Below are positions 50,806-63,640 of a stretch of 64,000 bases of DNA, in pieces (the stretch's first letter is position 1; every line of letters begins with the position of its first letter). Source of the DNA: Prinia subflava. Its lineage: Eukaryota > Chordata > Aves > Passeriformes > Cisticolidae. Where the stretch lies: positions 29,511,300-29,575,299 of the forward strand of contig NC_086254.1 in assembly GCF_021018805.1 (NCBI RefSeq), written 5' to 3'. The position numbers and the translations under genes are program-made. The notes beneath the pieces are model-generated. The model made no database searches. It was not told the origin of the DNA and was given only the letters and a program-made list of their open reading frames with translations.

Positions 50806-52355
50806 TTTCATTCCTTTTTCTGAAATCCTCCTCCATTCTAAGGTGATGTGGCTTTTCCTTTCCTCTATTTTAACTGCAGCTGTTCCAGAGCTCTGCTCGA
50901 GTCACTGAGGGGAGGGGCTGTGTTGCTGCTTGGCTTAGTTAAATCTGGTTTTATGCACTTAGAGAGCACTGAAGATTGTGCAGCTCCTGCAGAAATGCCG
51001 TGTGGCTCTTGGGGAATCGACACCCTGAAGGCTCTGAGGGCACAGGGGGGTTGTGGGGGCACTGTGGGGGCCCCCACAGTCAGGGGGGATCCCTGCCCTG
51101 CTGGGGTGATGCCTGTGGGCAGCAGCAACTGAGACTTTTCCCACCATCCGGGCAGGTCCCTCATTGGATAAAAATGTTTCTCAAGAGCCTAAATGTGATA
51201 CCAATTACAGTTTATTGAAACTAATTGAAAACTCACTTTAGGGCTGAATTTCTTTTCTGGGCAGTAAGGAAATAACATGAATTCTGATGTTACGTGTCTG
51301 GGTTCTCACTGCATGGACGTTCCACAGGGTGAGCAGGGATCTCCTGCCTGGGGCTGTGGGAGTGCTGTGTGGTGACAATCCCTGACTTCCTGGAATTCCA
51401 CAGCGCTGCCATTGCAGAACAGCAGCCATGGCCTTGCATAGGAGCTGGGGCTGGGGCAGCAGAGGGTCTGGCACCAGCATTTGGGGTGAAAAAAGGCTTT
51501 TGTGGTTTTTGGTGGTTCATTGAGGTTCTGACTCTGGCAGGCTGTCTTCACACAAAATACCTGAATAATCTAAATAAGCTAGATACAGGGAACGCAAAGA
51601 ATGAGTAGAGTTGTTACTTAGCCAAGCTTTAAAACTCAATATTTAATCCTTCCCTGTTTTATTGGGGTGAGGGGTGATGGCATCAGGATTACTACCTCTG
51701 GAATAGGGGAACTTGGGTTTTCAAGAGTAAAACCCATTAACATCAGAATTTCACGAAGAGCAACACACTTTTCCCTTTTTTTCTCTCTGTTATTTGTGTG
51801 CCAGGTAACAGATTTTCCCTCTCCCAGCCCGGCTGCTGTTTGGCTCTGCCCTGCTCGGCGGGGCCATCTGCGGCCATGGGACATCCTGAGCCAGCCGGGG
51901 CAGGGGCTGTGGTGGCCTCAGCAGGTGATGCCGGCTGGTTTGCAGCTCTTGTGGCCCGGCACTGCTTCATCCCCGCGGCTGGCAGCCCTCTCCCCTGCTC
52001 CCTGGGAAAGCTGGGAGCAAAGAGGCTCAGCCATAAACCCGGCAGTGTTAAGGACACGGGGCCACTGGTGCTGTGCTGCCAGACATTAATGAATTCTGTG
52101 GCTGCTCCGTTTGGGAGGTGCTGGCCCCGTTTACAAGCACGAACATTCAGGTGAGTCCTCCTGGGCTCGCTCCCGGCTGCAGCCGCAGCAAATCCCGGCA
52201 AGGGACGGCCCCACCCGCCTGCCCCACCAGCATCCCACACCCCTGGGCAGCTGCACTTCCACGGGAGCTGCAAACCCCTTCGACCCTCTGGGTCTCCTGA
52301 CGATCAAACCAGGAGATGGTACAGCGCTTGAAGAGGAACATTTATGGATGCAAAG
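50806..52355. other. Convergent intergenic gap ASXL1/NOL4L
   Basis: Unique sequence between the two polyadenylation regions. It contains a perfect 20-bp palindrome at 51061-51080 flanked by G-runs. No gene was recognised. Frames such as those at 51.7-52.3 kb are not supported. Confidence 0.5.
51061..51080. repeat. Perfect 20-bp palindrome between ASXL1 and NOL4L
   Basis: The two 10-base halves ACTGTGGGGG and CCCCCACAGT are exact reverse complements with no spacer. G5 and G6 runs flank it on both sides. No known transcription-factor site of this form is recalled. Confidence 0.9.
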
Positions 52356-52357
52356 GT

Positions 52358-55300
52358 TTATTATACTTAGTGAATAAAGCTGATAACGAAAAATCAGTAT
52401 TTTCCATGAGGGAGAACTTTGCACAAACTTCAATGAAAACTTTTTTTTTCTTTTTTCTTTTTTTTTCTCACAAAAACCAGACACTTCACAAAATTAATTT
52501 TGTCAAAATATAAGTTAAGCATAAAACTGGTGCCTTGCCCCCTTTGTGAGTGCTGCCACTGCTCTCTCTGGTACCCACAGTCTGTTACGGAATGGAAAGC
52601 ACAGCTTATGTCAACAGGACTGAGACATGTTTTGGTTTGTTTTGTTTTCTTCCTTTTAACACCTAAATTTAGATCCCGCTCTGGTGACTGATGGCACCGA
52701 CCTCTCGCACAAGGCCCGGGGCGAGGGGCAGCGCTGGGGCCACCAGCACCCAGCGGGGCTCGACAGTGGAGGAGAAAGCCCTTTTTGTTATACAGTGTTT
52801 ATTAAGTAGATTCAGTCTTATATATGATATACAGATTCAAAAGAAAAAAAAAAAAAGGATTCCACATACTTATGAAATCAGTGCATTTAGCAGGTAATAC
52901 CATGGAGATAACAGCTCGATTAACAGCTCATTGGTCTTTGTTAAGTGAGGGGACAGGGAGTTGGCCTGTGCTAATCATTCCACAAACAGAACAGAATTAA
53001 GTTGCATCACATATATAATAGACACACATTCTAAGAATTAAAATATTAAGCCACATTTACTGGAAAAATCCACAGTATATAACACAAATAACTCTTATCA
53101 AGCTCGTTGAGGAGGAAGTGCTCATCTGCTTAAGAGCCACATGAAGTTGCATAGGTGCCTATCTGCAAAAATATCATTTCCAAAGGAATCAATTGATTAA
53201 GCAATAAAGTGTCACTTTAGAAGCTGGATTAAGTGCCATATGCTTTCAATCTGGGCCCTCGGGAAAGCACCAGCTTCCCAAAGAGCCTCTTCTGCCTCGT
53301 TGGGAGCCTCCCGTGGGACCGCGCTCCCAACCCTCCACCCCAAGCCAGCGGCCGGCTTGGGCGAGCTCACCCCCTTCCCTAAAGTATTCCCAATTCTGCT
53401 CAGGAGTGTTTTCCCCCTGCTCCCTCCACTGCTCCCCTACATCAGTTGGACCCTACGGGCAGCGCAGCCCTCCTGCCTGTGTGGGAGGAGGAGGAGGAGG
53501 ATGGGGAAGGCAGCAGCACTGCCCGGATCTGGTGCTTCAGAGCTCCGGATCAGCTCCCGATTGGAATTGCAGCAGATCCGTGCAACTACCAAGGAAAAAA
53601 CAAAACAAAACAAAACAACAGCTTGTGCAAAACCCAAAATTGCTTAAAGAGTGTCTGGGTTTGGTGGGGTGTCCCTCAGGGCGGGCGCATGGTGGTGGGT
53701 GAGTGAGGCTGTGGCTGGGTTAAGCAGACGAACTGGGTGAGGGGCAGCTTCCTCTTCAACAGCAGGTCTGGCAGAACACACGGGGTCGGGAGTTCTGTAC
53801 ATGTAAACAGTACACTTTCACTGAGTCCAAAATTAGGAGCAAAAATACAAAGGTTCACATTGGTCTTAGGTAGATACAGGCGAAGAACTGAGCTGTGCAG
53901 CTCCGAAACAACCGAACAAAAGTTTCTAAAGCACCACTAAATTATATAAAAATCAGACCATGGACGGATTGTAGTTGGTGTCTGGTGAAATACTATGCTA
54001 CCTTGTAAAAAGTTTTACAAAAAATTACAAATCAAAAGTATATTAACCCTCTGAGTTCAAAGCAGCATTTTTTTTTTTCCATGAACTGGTACTAAATCCG
54101 ACGGCCGCTCCGGGAGGGAAGTGGCCCTGGGGATCAGGGAGGTACAAGTTACATCTGCTCACAACCCCGGGAACGCTCTCCCATACAGAAACAGCATCAT
54201 GGGAACTGCACATCCAGGGCAGGATGGGTGTGTTGAAATAAAATTAAATTAAAAAAAAAAATCTCTTTTTCGACCAGTGATCAGCTTTTCTTAACTGAAC
54301 CCAAGACCATCCAGACCATTTGCTAACCCAGCATTCTCCTTCCACCTCTCAGATATCTGGAAAGCTGGTGTATTCTGCTCCTGCTTGTTCCTTCTTGTTG
54401 AGAACCTGGACTAGCAATTCCTGACCCCGTCCTGCCCAGTGAGAGCGCAGGAATGTGGCTGTGAACAGTCCTGGAGCACAGGGAGCCACGGTGGAGCACA
54501 GAGCAGCTGCAGAGCATGGAGATGTCTGTGAAGCTCATGCCAAAGGACCCAGAACGCTGTGGCTCACAAAAAAAAAAAGGAAAAAAAAAAAGAAAAAATA
54601 TCCCTGACAGAAATTCGGAGTCAATCCTGTTTGTTTCACAACTTGTCCCAGATGTGGCTGTCACCAGGGCTTTGGGAATCTGAGTCTGGACCGTTCAGCT
54701 GCAGGTTATGAACATCAGGTGTTGGGACAGGGCAGTGTCGGGCGCCCTCCTTCGTGACACGGCCTCGGTGTCCTCTACAGCAGTTTGACCACGTGTGAGA
54801 GCTCCTGAACTTCCACAGGTTCAGCTCCTGAACTTCCACAGGTTCAGAGGTGATCAGGAATGACCTGGATAAATAAAACTTAACCCAACTGTTGGTGTTC
54901 TGTCCATGTGCCCCCGGGTTACCTCTGTTTCAGTACAAACTGATGGCAAACTTATGGCTAAAGGTTCCGCTGCCTCTGCCGAGGAGGGAGGTACCGGCGT
55001 GGGTGGGACACCACGGAGAGGGAGAATCCCGGGACAGCGATTGTCTCTGCCTCTCCTGCCTGAACGGTACGACTTCCACGAATGGCTGCGCTTACAGATT
55101 TTGTCAAAGGTTTGTTACTTCATGGTATCCACACAAAAATAAATATTTACATAAATTCCAAGTATGGGAGGATGCAGTGGACAAACCAAGCAGGCTTGTG
55201 AAGTGCTGGGGAAAGCGTTAAGTCTGAGCCTTGCCTGGGGGCCGGCGTCCCCGGGGCCCCCTCCCCACGCTCTGCTGCTGCAGGCAGGAGGGGATGGGTG

Positions 55301-57265
55301 TGGCCACGATGCTCCGGTTCCAGCATCTGCTCAGGTCTAAGAGCCACCATCACCTCGTCTCTGCACTGACCCCTCAGCTGCACCCCGTGGTGAGGGGCTG
55401 GGTCCCTTTTTTCCAAATGCTACGGAAAGTTTAAGGTTTGAGGAAAACAGTCAAAGCAACGCTTGATCCCTTCTGCTGTGGGGCCAGGCACACCTGGCCT
55501 CAGGAGCCAGCAGCTTTTTCTGTTCTGAGATTAAACGCAGGGTAAAACTTTGCTTCTCTTCCAGTGTGTGGAGCATCAGGGGGTACAGAGGGTACAGGGG
55601 AACTGCCCGGGCCCACTCCTGGCCGGACCAGCAGCTGCTCAAGCCTGTGCCACCAGCGTTGGCCCCTGAAGCAGCAGCCCCCGGCCGCTGGCTCTGAGTG
55701 GCCAAAACATAAGATAAAAACTAGCTCCAAACCAAGAAAGTTTCTACCTACAAAACAGCTTTACACTCATCGAATTTCTATCTCGTGGTGTAGACTTCAG
55801 CCAGGTGGGGGGGCTGCGGGGGACAGGGAGCAGTGGGACCCTCGCTGGTCTCTGCACAGCTCCAGAGCACATTGCACTGCTGGGCTGGGCTCAGCACCCC
55901 TGGCCGGAGCGAGGTCCCTGGGTTAGCAGCACTGGCAGTAGGTATTGCACTGAGCAAAACGAAGTGCATCGTTGTGGGGGGGTGGAAACGGGGCAGAATG
56001 GTCATTGGACTACGGTTCTTCCACACTTTGGGAACTGTGGGCTTGTTCCAGGACTGTGAGCAGGGAGGGGGAAGGATCCTGGGTCCCGGAGAGGACTTTG
56101 TCAGTTCTGCTGCTCAATGCTGCCCGTCTCTGCCGCAGAAGCAGGCGGTCACCGCTCCAGCTCGCCTCTGGGGTGAGCCCTGGCGCTGCCCTGCCCCACA
56201 GCCCCGCGGCTCCGGGCGGCTCCTCCCGGTGCTGCCCCGGGCTGGCTGCGGGCGGGCGGAGCGCACGGCCGGGACCCCAGCCGGAGGTTCCAGCCTCCTC
56301 GGCACGATCCCCATGTCTGCAACACTCACTGCCTCCCAGGACCGGCGCGGCCAGTCCTGGAAGAAGCCCACAATGGAGTGTGAGGTAGAGTACGGATGGT
56401 GACCGCAAGACAGTGTTTCTCAGGCATCTCCTTCCTTTCTTCCTTCCTTCTCTTATCTGCAATGACTTTAATGAGTGCGAGATGTCCTTCCAGCCGGAGG
56501 TCTGCTGAGCTCGCCGAGTCTCTGAGGGAGGTTCAGACCCCACTGCTGCTATGGGACCCCTTAGAACAAAGGCCTAAGCAGGACGCTTGCGCTGCCATTC
56601 AGCTCCCACCTACGCTCACTGGAGGCTGAGCAGCCTCGATGTCAAGGGCTGGATGGCAAACTTGCTCCCTGTGGGACAAGGGTTCACCAGAGAAACAGGC
56701 AGAGCTGCCTGGAAATTAGTAGTGTAGTGATATGGAATGTGTTATTTCACAGGAATAAATTCCTTCTGATCAGACAGACAAAAAACTGGCAATCTGTACA
56801 AACTCAAAAGAATCCATTTTCAGAAAAATAAATTACTAAGGGGAGAGGAGGGTCCATTTCTCAATAAATATGTGATTCAGCTCACCTAAGACTTGGAAAT
56901 TATCCAGGGATGGGAATCTAACATTTGGGTCCACAAAGGTTATTCTAAATACATCTGCAGCCCCAAACCTCCCCAGGCTCCCTTCTGCCCTTCAAAGTCC
57001 CACATCCTTCCAAGCTGCAGGGTTGGCTTCTGGTCGGCCGGAGGCACGGGCGTTGGTGCGGTTCCAAAACGTGTCCTTGTGCCTGAAGTCCCAGGTGCTT
57101 GGAGTGTAAAAGAAAACAGGTCTTTTGGATCCCACCTTCTAAAACTACGTGTGCCCACCGCGTGGCGGGAGGACGATGGTGGTCCTGAGCAGGACACCGC
57201 CGGGAGCCTCCTTCTAGCAGGTACAAATTGTCTTGTCGACCGAGGAGCGATGTGGACACGGGGAG
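52358..57265 (-). other. NOL4L: NOL4L 3' UTR (probable extent)
   Basis: Sequence downstream of the NOL4L stop on the minus strand. TTTATT at 52358-52363 and 52798-52803 (AATAAA on the minus strand) are candidate signals. Human NOL4L likewise has a multi-kilobase 3' UTR. The interval holds a 23-bp tandem duplication at 54800-54845 and several T- and A-runs. No other coding gene was recognised. Confidence 0.5.
54800..54845. repeat. Perfect 2 x 23-bp tandem duplication
   Basis: The unit starting AGCTCCTGAACTTCCACAGG occurs twice back to back (54800-54822 and 54823-54845) with no mismatch, pointing to a recent slippage event inside the NOL4L 3' UTR. Confidence 0.93.
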
Positions 57266-60200
57266 TCAGTTCTGCTGTAAAATGAGGTTTTCCAGTTCAT
57301 CTGCAGAGCGGAGCAGGAACGCCGCTGACTCCCGGTAGCCGGCGATGAGCTGCCGCACGGCGCTGATCTCCGTGGGGCTCAGCTGCGCCGCCTGCATGCC
57401 CCGGCTGGTGCTGTTGGAGGGGGCCGTGCTGGAGGCCCCACCTTTCATGCTGAGATCGGTCGGACCTGCCGAGGAAAAGTGAGAGGGAAGCTCAGGCACA
57501 GCAACCTTTCCCATGCCCATCCTGTTGGGATTCCAGACCTCTGCACCGCTTGGAAGGTCCCCACGGTGCCCAGGTAACGTGAGGAGCTCCTGCTCCCACA
57601 GACACCAGAGCAGCCAGTCAGTGCCTCTGCAACTGGGACACAGGTTCAGAGGAGCCCACAGAGATGCTCAAAAGGCTGGAGCTCCTCTGCTAGGGGAACA
57701 GGCTGAGGGAATTTGGGTTCAGCCTGGAGAAGAGAAGGTTCTGGGGACACCTTGGAGTCCTTCCAGTGCCTAAAGGGGCTCCAAGGGAGCTGCAGAGGTA
57801 CTTTGGACAAGGGCATGGAATGACAGAAAAAGGGACAATGGCTTCAGCCTCACAGAGGGCAGGTTTAGATGGGATATTGGGAAGAAATTCTTCCCTATGA
57901 GATTGGTGAGGCCCTGGCACAGGTTGCCCAGAGAAGCTGTGGCTGCTCCATCCCTGGAAGTGTTCAAGGCCAGGTTGGACAGGGCTTGGAGCAATCTGCT
58001 CTAGTGGAAAGTGTCCCTGCCTGTGGCAGGGGGTTGGAGTGAAGTCAGCTTTAGGGTTCTTCCAAACCAAACAACTCTGCAATTCTGTAAAGATGTCTCA
58101 GAGCCAACATGACAAAAATCCCATCCTGCAGCCTGGCCCACAGCTCTGTGAAGAGAGGGTCTGTGGGGAGATAAGCCAGCTGCTGCTGGCACATGCACCA
58201 TCAAAATCACCTTCCAGGTTCTGGTTTTCCCTCTGCACATGGGGACTAACATCCCACATGGGCTGTGCTTCCCTCATTTATCTTGACAAGTGACCCCAGC
58301 AGGTAAAGGCAGGGGGAAAAGTGGACATAGCTTCATGTTGGACTAAGTAAGAGAAGCAAAACAAAGACCAAGAAACACACAGTAAATTGAAAACAAGGAG
58401 AGAAGTGCCAAGAGATGTTCTAGAGATGTGATAATAGTCAGGGAGAGGAGGCTGGTGAGGCTGCAGCCAGGAGGGAAGGAGAGAAGACACTGAACTAATC
58501 CCTGGGCTGTGAGTTGAAGTGCTGCAGGCAGATGGAGTAACTGGTGATGCTGGAGAAAGGCTTTGGGACGGCTGAGTGCCTGCTGGGTGGCCTGATGCAG
58601 CCACGGGACACAGAGCAAGGACTGGGTGTTGTGGCTGTTTGCAAACTGGGATGGGGGAGTTCAGCTGCCCCCAGGTCCAAGTGGGTGCCACTGGTGATGG
58701 TGGCAGGGAGGGGAGCTCACTGCCCTGGCTGGAATGGAAAGCATTCAAGGAAAGCAATGCTGGAGCTGCGGGAGGAGCAGCACCAGCAGGAGTGTTCCAT
58801 GCCAAGAGAACCAGAGCTTCAAAGCGGGGGAGGAGGAGGAGAAGGAGGAGGAGGAGGAAAAGGAGGAGGAGGCTCTCATGCGAAAGCAATTTCACTGGAC
58901 AGAAAAGGCAGCAGTAAACTGAGCCTGAGCCTGTTTCCTGGCTCGCCAAGGGGGAAGGAGCTGGGAGCAGGGATGTGGACTTGAGCAAGAATTGCCCGAG
59001 GTGGGGGATGGAGTGTGAAGACACTTCTGGGCAGCAAAGCCCTGTGGTGCCTCTGCTCAGAGGGAGGAGAATACACAGCTCCTTGCAGAGTGCTCTCGCC
59101 TCTGAAGGACTGGGAGCTTGGGAAAAGGCAACTGCAGAACAGAGGTTTAAAACTCCCCTAGAAAGAAAGAAGGCAAGGTGCTGCTGGGTGCTGCCCCCGG
59201 GGCCTGTTGCCTCCTCCTGGGGCTGCTCAGGGATCTTCCTGCACGTTGACTGCCTTACATGGAGGAGCCAAGGGAGGGTGCCTGGCAGTGGGGGACCTGT
59301 GCAGTTCTGGGGAGGAACCATTGCTGTGAGGATTAGGTCTCAGCAGCTGGAGGCCGGGACAGGATCTTTATTCAGGGTTAAGAAGCATTAGGAAGGGATG
59401 ATAAGAGTTAATCCCAGACAGGCATCTCTCAGGCCTCCGGAAATCACATCCTTCCAAATCCTGGTCCGTCGGGGTGGGCTGGGGCAGGAACCCAGAGCGC
59501 ACCAGGACAGACAATGGCAACCTGGGGATTGCAGAAGGACTGGACAAGGACTGGCAAGGGACTCTGCTCCTCCTGCCACCACTGCTGCAGGACAGAGCCA
59601 GAGGGAACACTTGGTCTCATCTCATACCTCTCTCTCCAGCTGTGGTGAGTCACGAGGTACCTTGGAGCCTTCCTGTGTGCCCTGCTCCAGCCCAGGATAC
59701 TCTGCTCTGTTCACTTGCTCCTAATCTCAAGCTCTGCCTACTCTCTCCTTCCACCTTCCTGCCCTGCAGCATCAGGTTTTCACAACCACAACCAGCGTTG
59801 TGGTTTTTCAACTGTTCCCAGGCAGTCCCCAGCCCCTCAGAGCCCTCCTGAGCTGTGGCTGTGCCCCCATCCTGTCCCCATCCCCAAGAGCAGAATGGCT
59901 CATACCAGCAGGAGATCAGGGCAGTGATAGGCACCGCCCCTGTTAATAATTAACAGAGAATCTGGTACAGACTCTCCTTTTTTTTTTTTTAAGTGACACT
60001 CCTTCCCTCCACCAGTGCCACCCAAACTGTCCTTCCAAATGCAGTTCAACAATTAACCACTTGCTGATGACGTGAGCAGAGCCGCCAGACAGAAGGGACA
60101 AGAGGGGATTTTGGAGCAACTCTGTGCTGCAGTGGGAGAGGTGCAGCCTCGACTGGGCTCTGTGGGAGCTGCAGGGGCAGCCCCTGCCTCTCCTCCAGCA

Positions 60201-62093
60201 CAGTGGGGCATGCCAGGAGCCCCTGGGGCACTGCCCGGGCATGGGGCAGAGGTGGTGCCAGGGTGGGCTCCCCATGCCCCTGGCACAGCCACTTACCATT
60301 ACTGTGGTTGCCCGTCTGGAGGGATGCGGGGGGCTGCAAGCTGCCCCCCAGGGACCCGTAGCCACGGTAGCTGTAGTTCAGGCTTCCATTGATGTAGACC
60401 GGGTCTTGGGAGTAAGATGAAGCTGGCAGTGAGTAGGAGGAGTGGGTGATGGCTGTGGAGTCTCTGGAGTGCTGCTTGTCTAGAGCGATCGGTTCATCCT
60501 GCACAGGGGAACACACACGTACTCAGCAAGGAGCCTGGCTGGCCTCTGTGGCCAGCAAGACGGGCAGTGCAGGGATGCCTGGTGTCCAGTAGCTGCAGTG
60601 TGGCCAATCCAAACCAGCATTCCCATCCCCACTGGCCTGACTCTCAGGATACACCACGGGGTTCCGTTCTGCAGCCCCTCAGACTTTCAGAAAGCCTGTT
60701 GACCCCACCATAGGACACTGCCAGTTCTGTTCCTCGCCCACCTCCAACTGCCAGCACTGTACCTGGGAGGTCTGGTAGATCTCCAGCCGCATCCTCTTGG
60801 CTGCTTTCCGCGTTTCGCTCTCGCAGGCAGCGGCCAGGATGTTCTCTGCCATGGCTGAGGTCAGGTGAGGCGGCGTGGGCCTGGTCTGCAGGGACACAAG
60901 CAGAGAGGCTGCTCAGGGATGTGCTGCCCTGGGCGCTGGGACGAGGAGCGGGGCACTGGGGTGGCCACTCACCATCTCCATCCCATTCTTCTTCATGCGG
61001 CGGCAGGACTTGAGGTAGGTGCGGATGCGCTTGCGTGCCCGCTCCTGGAACTCGGGGAACTGCCGGCTGCAGGACTCAATGATGGCCTGGATCTTCTCCT
61101 TGGGCTGCTTGGAGATGGGAACCATCCGGTCCAGGTTCTCGTCCACAAAAAGGCGCACGAACATCTGCAAATGAGAAGCCAGGTGGTGGGAACACCGCGA
61201 CAGAAGGCAGGCAGGCTCACCCTCCCTGTGGAGCTCTCCTTACATTGAAGGCCTTTAGCCTCTCTGGGTCCATCCCCTCCGAGTCATTGATCTTATCATT
61301 GTCTTCATGGTCGTCATGGTCATCATCATCTTCATCAGCTGTGGGGGCCCTGCCCACAGTCAGGTCCTCGGGGCAGCCGCTCACCTCTGTCTTGATGGAG
61401 TCATAGCTTCCAGAGCTGTACGGGGGGGACTGAGAGGAGACAGGGGTTACCACCAGCAGCTCTCACCTCATGCACCTGCCCTTTCTCCTTGTCTCACCAT
61501 GTCTAACCCTGCCTCCTGAAGGCCCCCCTGCAACCCAGAGATGAACCCATGGCCAGGCTCCCCTGTGTGTCACCTCCTGCCTGCTTTGGGCAGAAGGGTG
61601 CACGGTGGCCTCAGCGAGCCTGTGATAACCTGGTGGCCCAGTGACAGCTCTGCCTGATCCTGTAGGAAACATTGCCTGACCCAGCAGGAATGGGCTACTC
61701 ATCACACGGTGGCTGTGGCACAGCTGCTCAGGGGTGAGGTGAGCCCACTGCAGTGCCCAGCTCTGGGGCAGCTGGGCTGTGGGGCACGTCCCTGGCTGTC
61801 CCAGCCCATCCCAGGCCGTACCTCTGCCGTGGTTTTCACCCCGTACTTGACCCTGCTGCGCAGCCCGTCGGCACTGCAGCTGTCAGACTGGTAGGAGGGG
61901 GTGATGTGGGCAGGCATGAGCTTGTCGCAGAGGTTGATGGGCTGGTCGTCAGCGGCGGCGGTGAAGTCCATGGGCGCTGCGGTGCCATTGCCGTTCATTT
62001 CGGGGAAGGCGCTGTCGCCCTGCGTGCTGCTGGAGGTGGAGGGGTTCAGGGTGGAGGAGCCATTCCCGCTGCAGCTCTCTGACGAGGAGTCAT
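57266..62093 (-). CDS. NOL4L: NOL4L, nucleolar protein 4-like (C-terminal exons, partial)
   Basis: Nuclear protein of the NOL4/NOL4L family. Its biochemical role is poorly defined; human NOL4L has been found fused to RUNX1 and PAX5 in leukaemia. Six exons on the minus strand: 62093-61822, 61429-61244, 61164-60973, 60885-60763, 60498-60297, 57465-57266 (TGA 57268-57266), all with GT/AG sites and compatible phases, giving 390 complete codons plus a split first codon. The sequence tracks the human C-terminal half throughout. In order: a Ser-rich segment, PINLCDK, an acidic Asp/His run ([12 protein letters not shown]), the conserved [20 protein letters not shown] block, a basic [20 protein letters not shown] stretch likely to act in nuclear targeting, a helical [20 protein letters not shown] segment, PTDLS, and a C-terminal helix ending LILQQN. 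The 5' exons and the start codon lie beyond 64000. Confidence 0.94.
57645..58090 (+). mobile_element. CR1 LINE 3' fragment in last NOL4L intron
   Basis: About 445 bp in plus orientation, antisense to NOL4L. Typical segments include AAGGCTGGAGCTCCTCTGCT, GGTTCAGCCTGGAGAAGAGAAGG, GGGAAGAAATTCTTCCCTATGAG and GGCCAGGTTGGACAGGGCTTGG, with a degenerate CAATTCTGTAAAG end. A 5'-truncated copy. Confidence 0.93.
58824..58872 (+). repeat. GGA-rich polypurine tract, NOL4L intron
   Basis: About 49 bases of GGA/GAA units without a pyrimidine (polypyrimidine on the NOL4L sense strand). Capable of triplex or G-quadruplex structure. It is the source of long Glu/Arg-rich spurious frames. Confidence 0.9.
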
Positions 62094-63120
62094 CTGCAAG
62101 GAAGGATGTGTGGTCACCCCCTTGGCACCCTACGGCCACCTTCCCGAAGCTGCTCTGGGCTCACTTGGTGGCTGAGTTGCCACTGGGAGCCAGGCTGGCT
62201 TTGGACCCTGGGATGCAACAGATGGAAGTACGAATGCTTGTGTCCAAGCCTGCGAGGCGACTATCACAGGGATCCATTCCCTCATCCCTCAAAGCACACC
62301 AGGTGCCGCCGTGCCCCATGCCCGAGCCACCCATCCCTCTGCAGGTGACAGTCCCCACACCTCCGCCCTCGGCCCTGGTGCCTGGGCTTGAATAAGAACT
62401 TTGGAATTTGGTCCTTTTCGGTTTCTGTTTGCATTGCAGGGAGGAGAAAGGGGCACTGCCTCTCCCTGCCAGGTCCCCTGCCATCGTTCTGGCCCAGTTT
62501 GGGACTGGGTGCAGTAGGAAGTGACAAGTTCCAGCACTGCTGGTTAAGGGATATGCAGCTCTGCAGAGTGCTGGGCCACGGGGATGACACATGAGGACAG
62601 GTTCACTTGGGTGGGAAAACCCTGAACCCATGGTGCCTGGAAGCAGCATTAGGAGCTCTGCTCACAACTGGCACACCACCCAGCAAGGCTCCTCCTTGTC
62701 ATGCTGCTGCAGGGAGGGGACAGGGGCTGCTGATGTCCTTCCTGTCTCACTCAAAGCCCAAATGACCTACACCCTACATGGACACTCCTGTTCCTGGTTT
62801 CCACACGCCCTAGAGCCATCTCCACAGCACATGCAAAGCCTTTTCCCCACCACACAAACAGGTCAGGGCCCTGGCAAAGGCGGTGCCACGCACACCCAGC
62901 ACACAGATCTTGGCTGAATTCACACCCCAGGCCCTGGCACCATCCCCCTGCCTGTGCCTGCTCCCACCATGGCGGCTACCAAAGAACAGCCCAGCAGTGA
63001 CAGAGAGCCCGGCACTGCCCGCACCCACCCTGCCTGCACCTGCCCAGGGAGCCCAGCCCTGGGGCCAGGCACGACATTTCAAACTGCTCAGCCTGTTCCC
63101 CTCCCTCCCCCTCGCCGCAG
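62094..63120 (-). other. NOL4L: NOL4L intron upstream of the 62093-61822 exon
   Basis: Intronic by position, since the exon beginning at 62093 has an acceptor (TTCCTTGCAG). No further NOL4L exon was recognised, and open frames on both strands lack conserved content. Confidence 0.5.
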
Positions 63121-63640
63121 TAAATCCTTTATTTCATTAGGTGCCTCCGCGAGAGGGAAAGGGCGAAGCACGTGGGAGCCGCTTCCTGCGCCAGCGTGCG
63201 CCGGGCGGTGAACAAAGAAGCTGTCGGCAGCGACGAGCAGATGGCCGTCCCTGCGCCCGGCCCGGCCACCGCGGGACAATGGCCCGGGGCTCCGGGGTGG
63301 CCGCGGCCCCGCGCCGATGGCTCCTGGCACACGGGCGCCAGGTCCAAAGGTGTGCGGGCGCAGGGCGGCGGGATGGTGCCCAGCTGCTCCATCCGCCCTC
63401 CTCCTCCTCCTCCTCCCCCTGCCAGCACCTGCGGGAAACTTTCCTGTGAGGCTGGGCGAGTGCTGCGGTGACCCTGTGGTGGCCCAGGACTTTGTATCCC
63501 TTAAAATAAACATACTTGAGGACACTCGGGCATCCAAGCCGACTGTGGGGCCGGCCGGGGCTGCCGCTGCGTGTCCCCAGTCACCCCGCCACGGGTGCCA
63601 GTGCTCGCGGCCCAGCCTCGCGCCTGCGCCAAGGCGGCTC
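63120..63640 (-). promoter_or_regulatory. NOL4L: CpG-rich block, possible internal NOL4L promoter
   Basis: A sharp rise in C+G and CpG content between ordinary intronic sequence, without a recognised coding exon. NOL4L has several alternative first exons in mammals, so this may be an internal promoter. The minus-strand frames here do not match the known short-isoform N-terminus. Weak evidence. Confidence 0.3.

Noticed and set aside
58278..59321. 347-codon minus-strand open frame in the last NOL4L intron
   Set aside because: Low-complexity Leu/Ser/Pro composition with a Leu run produced by the GGA tract. No splice or family support.
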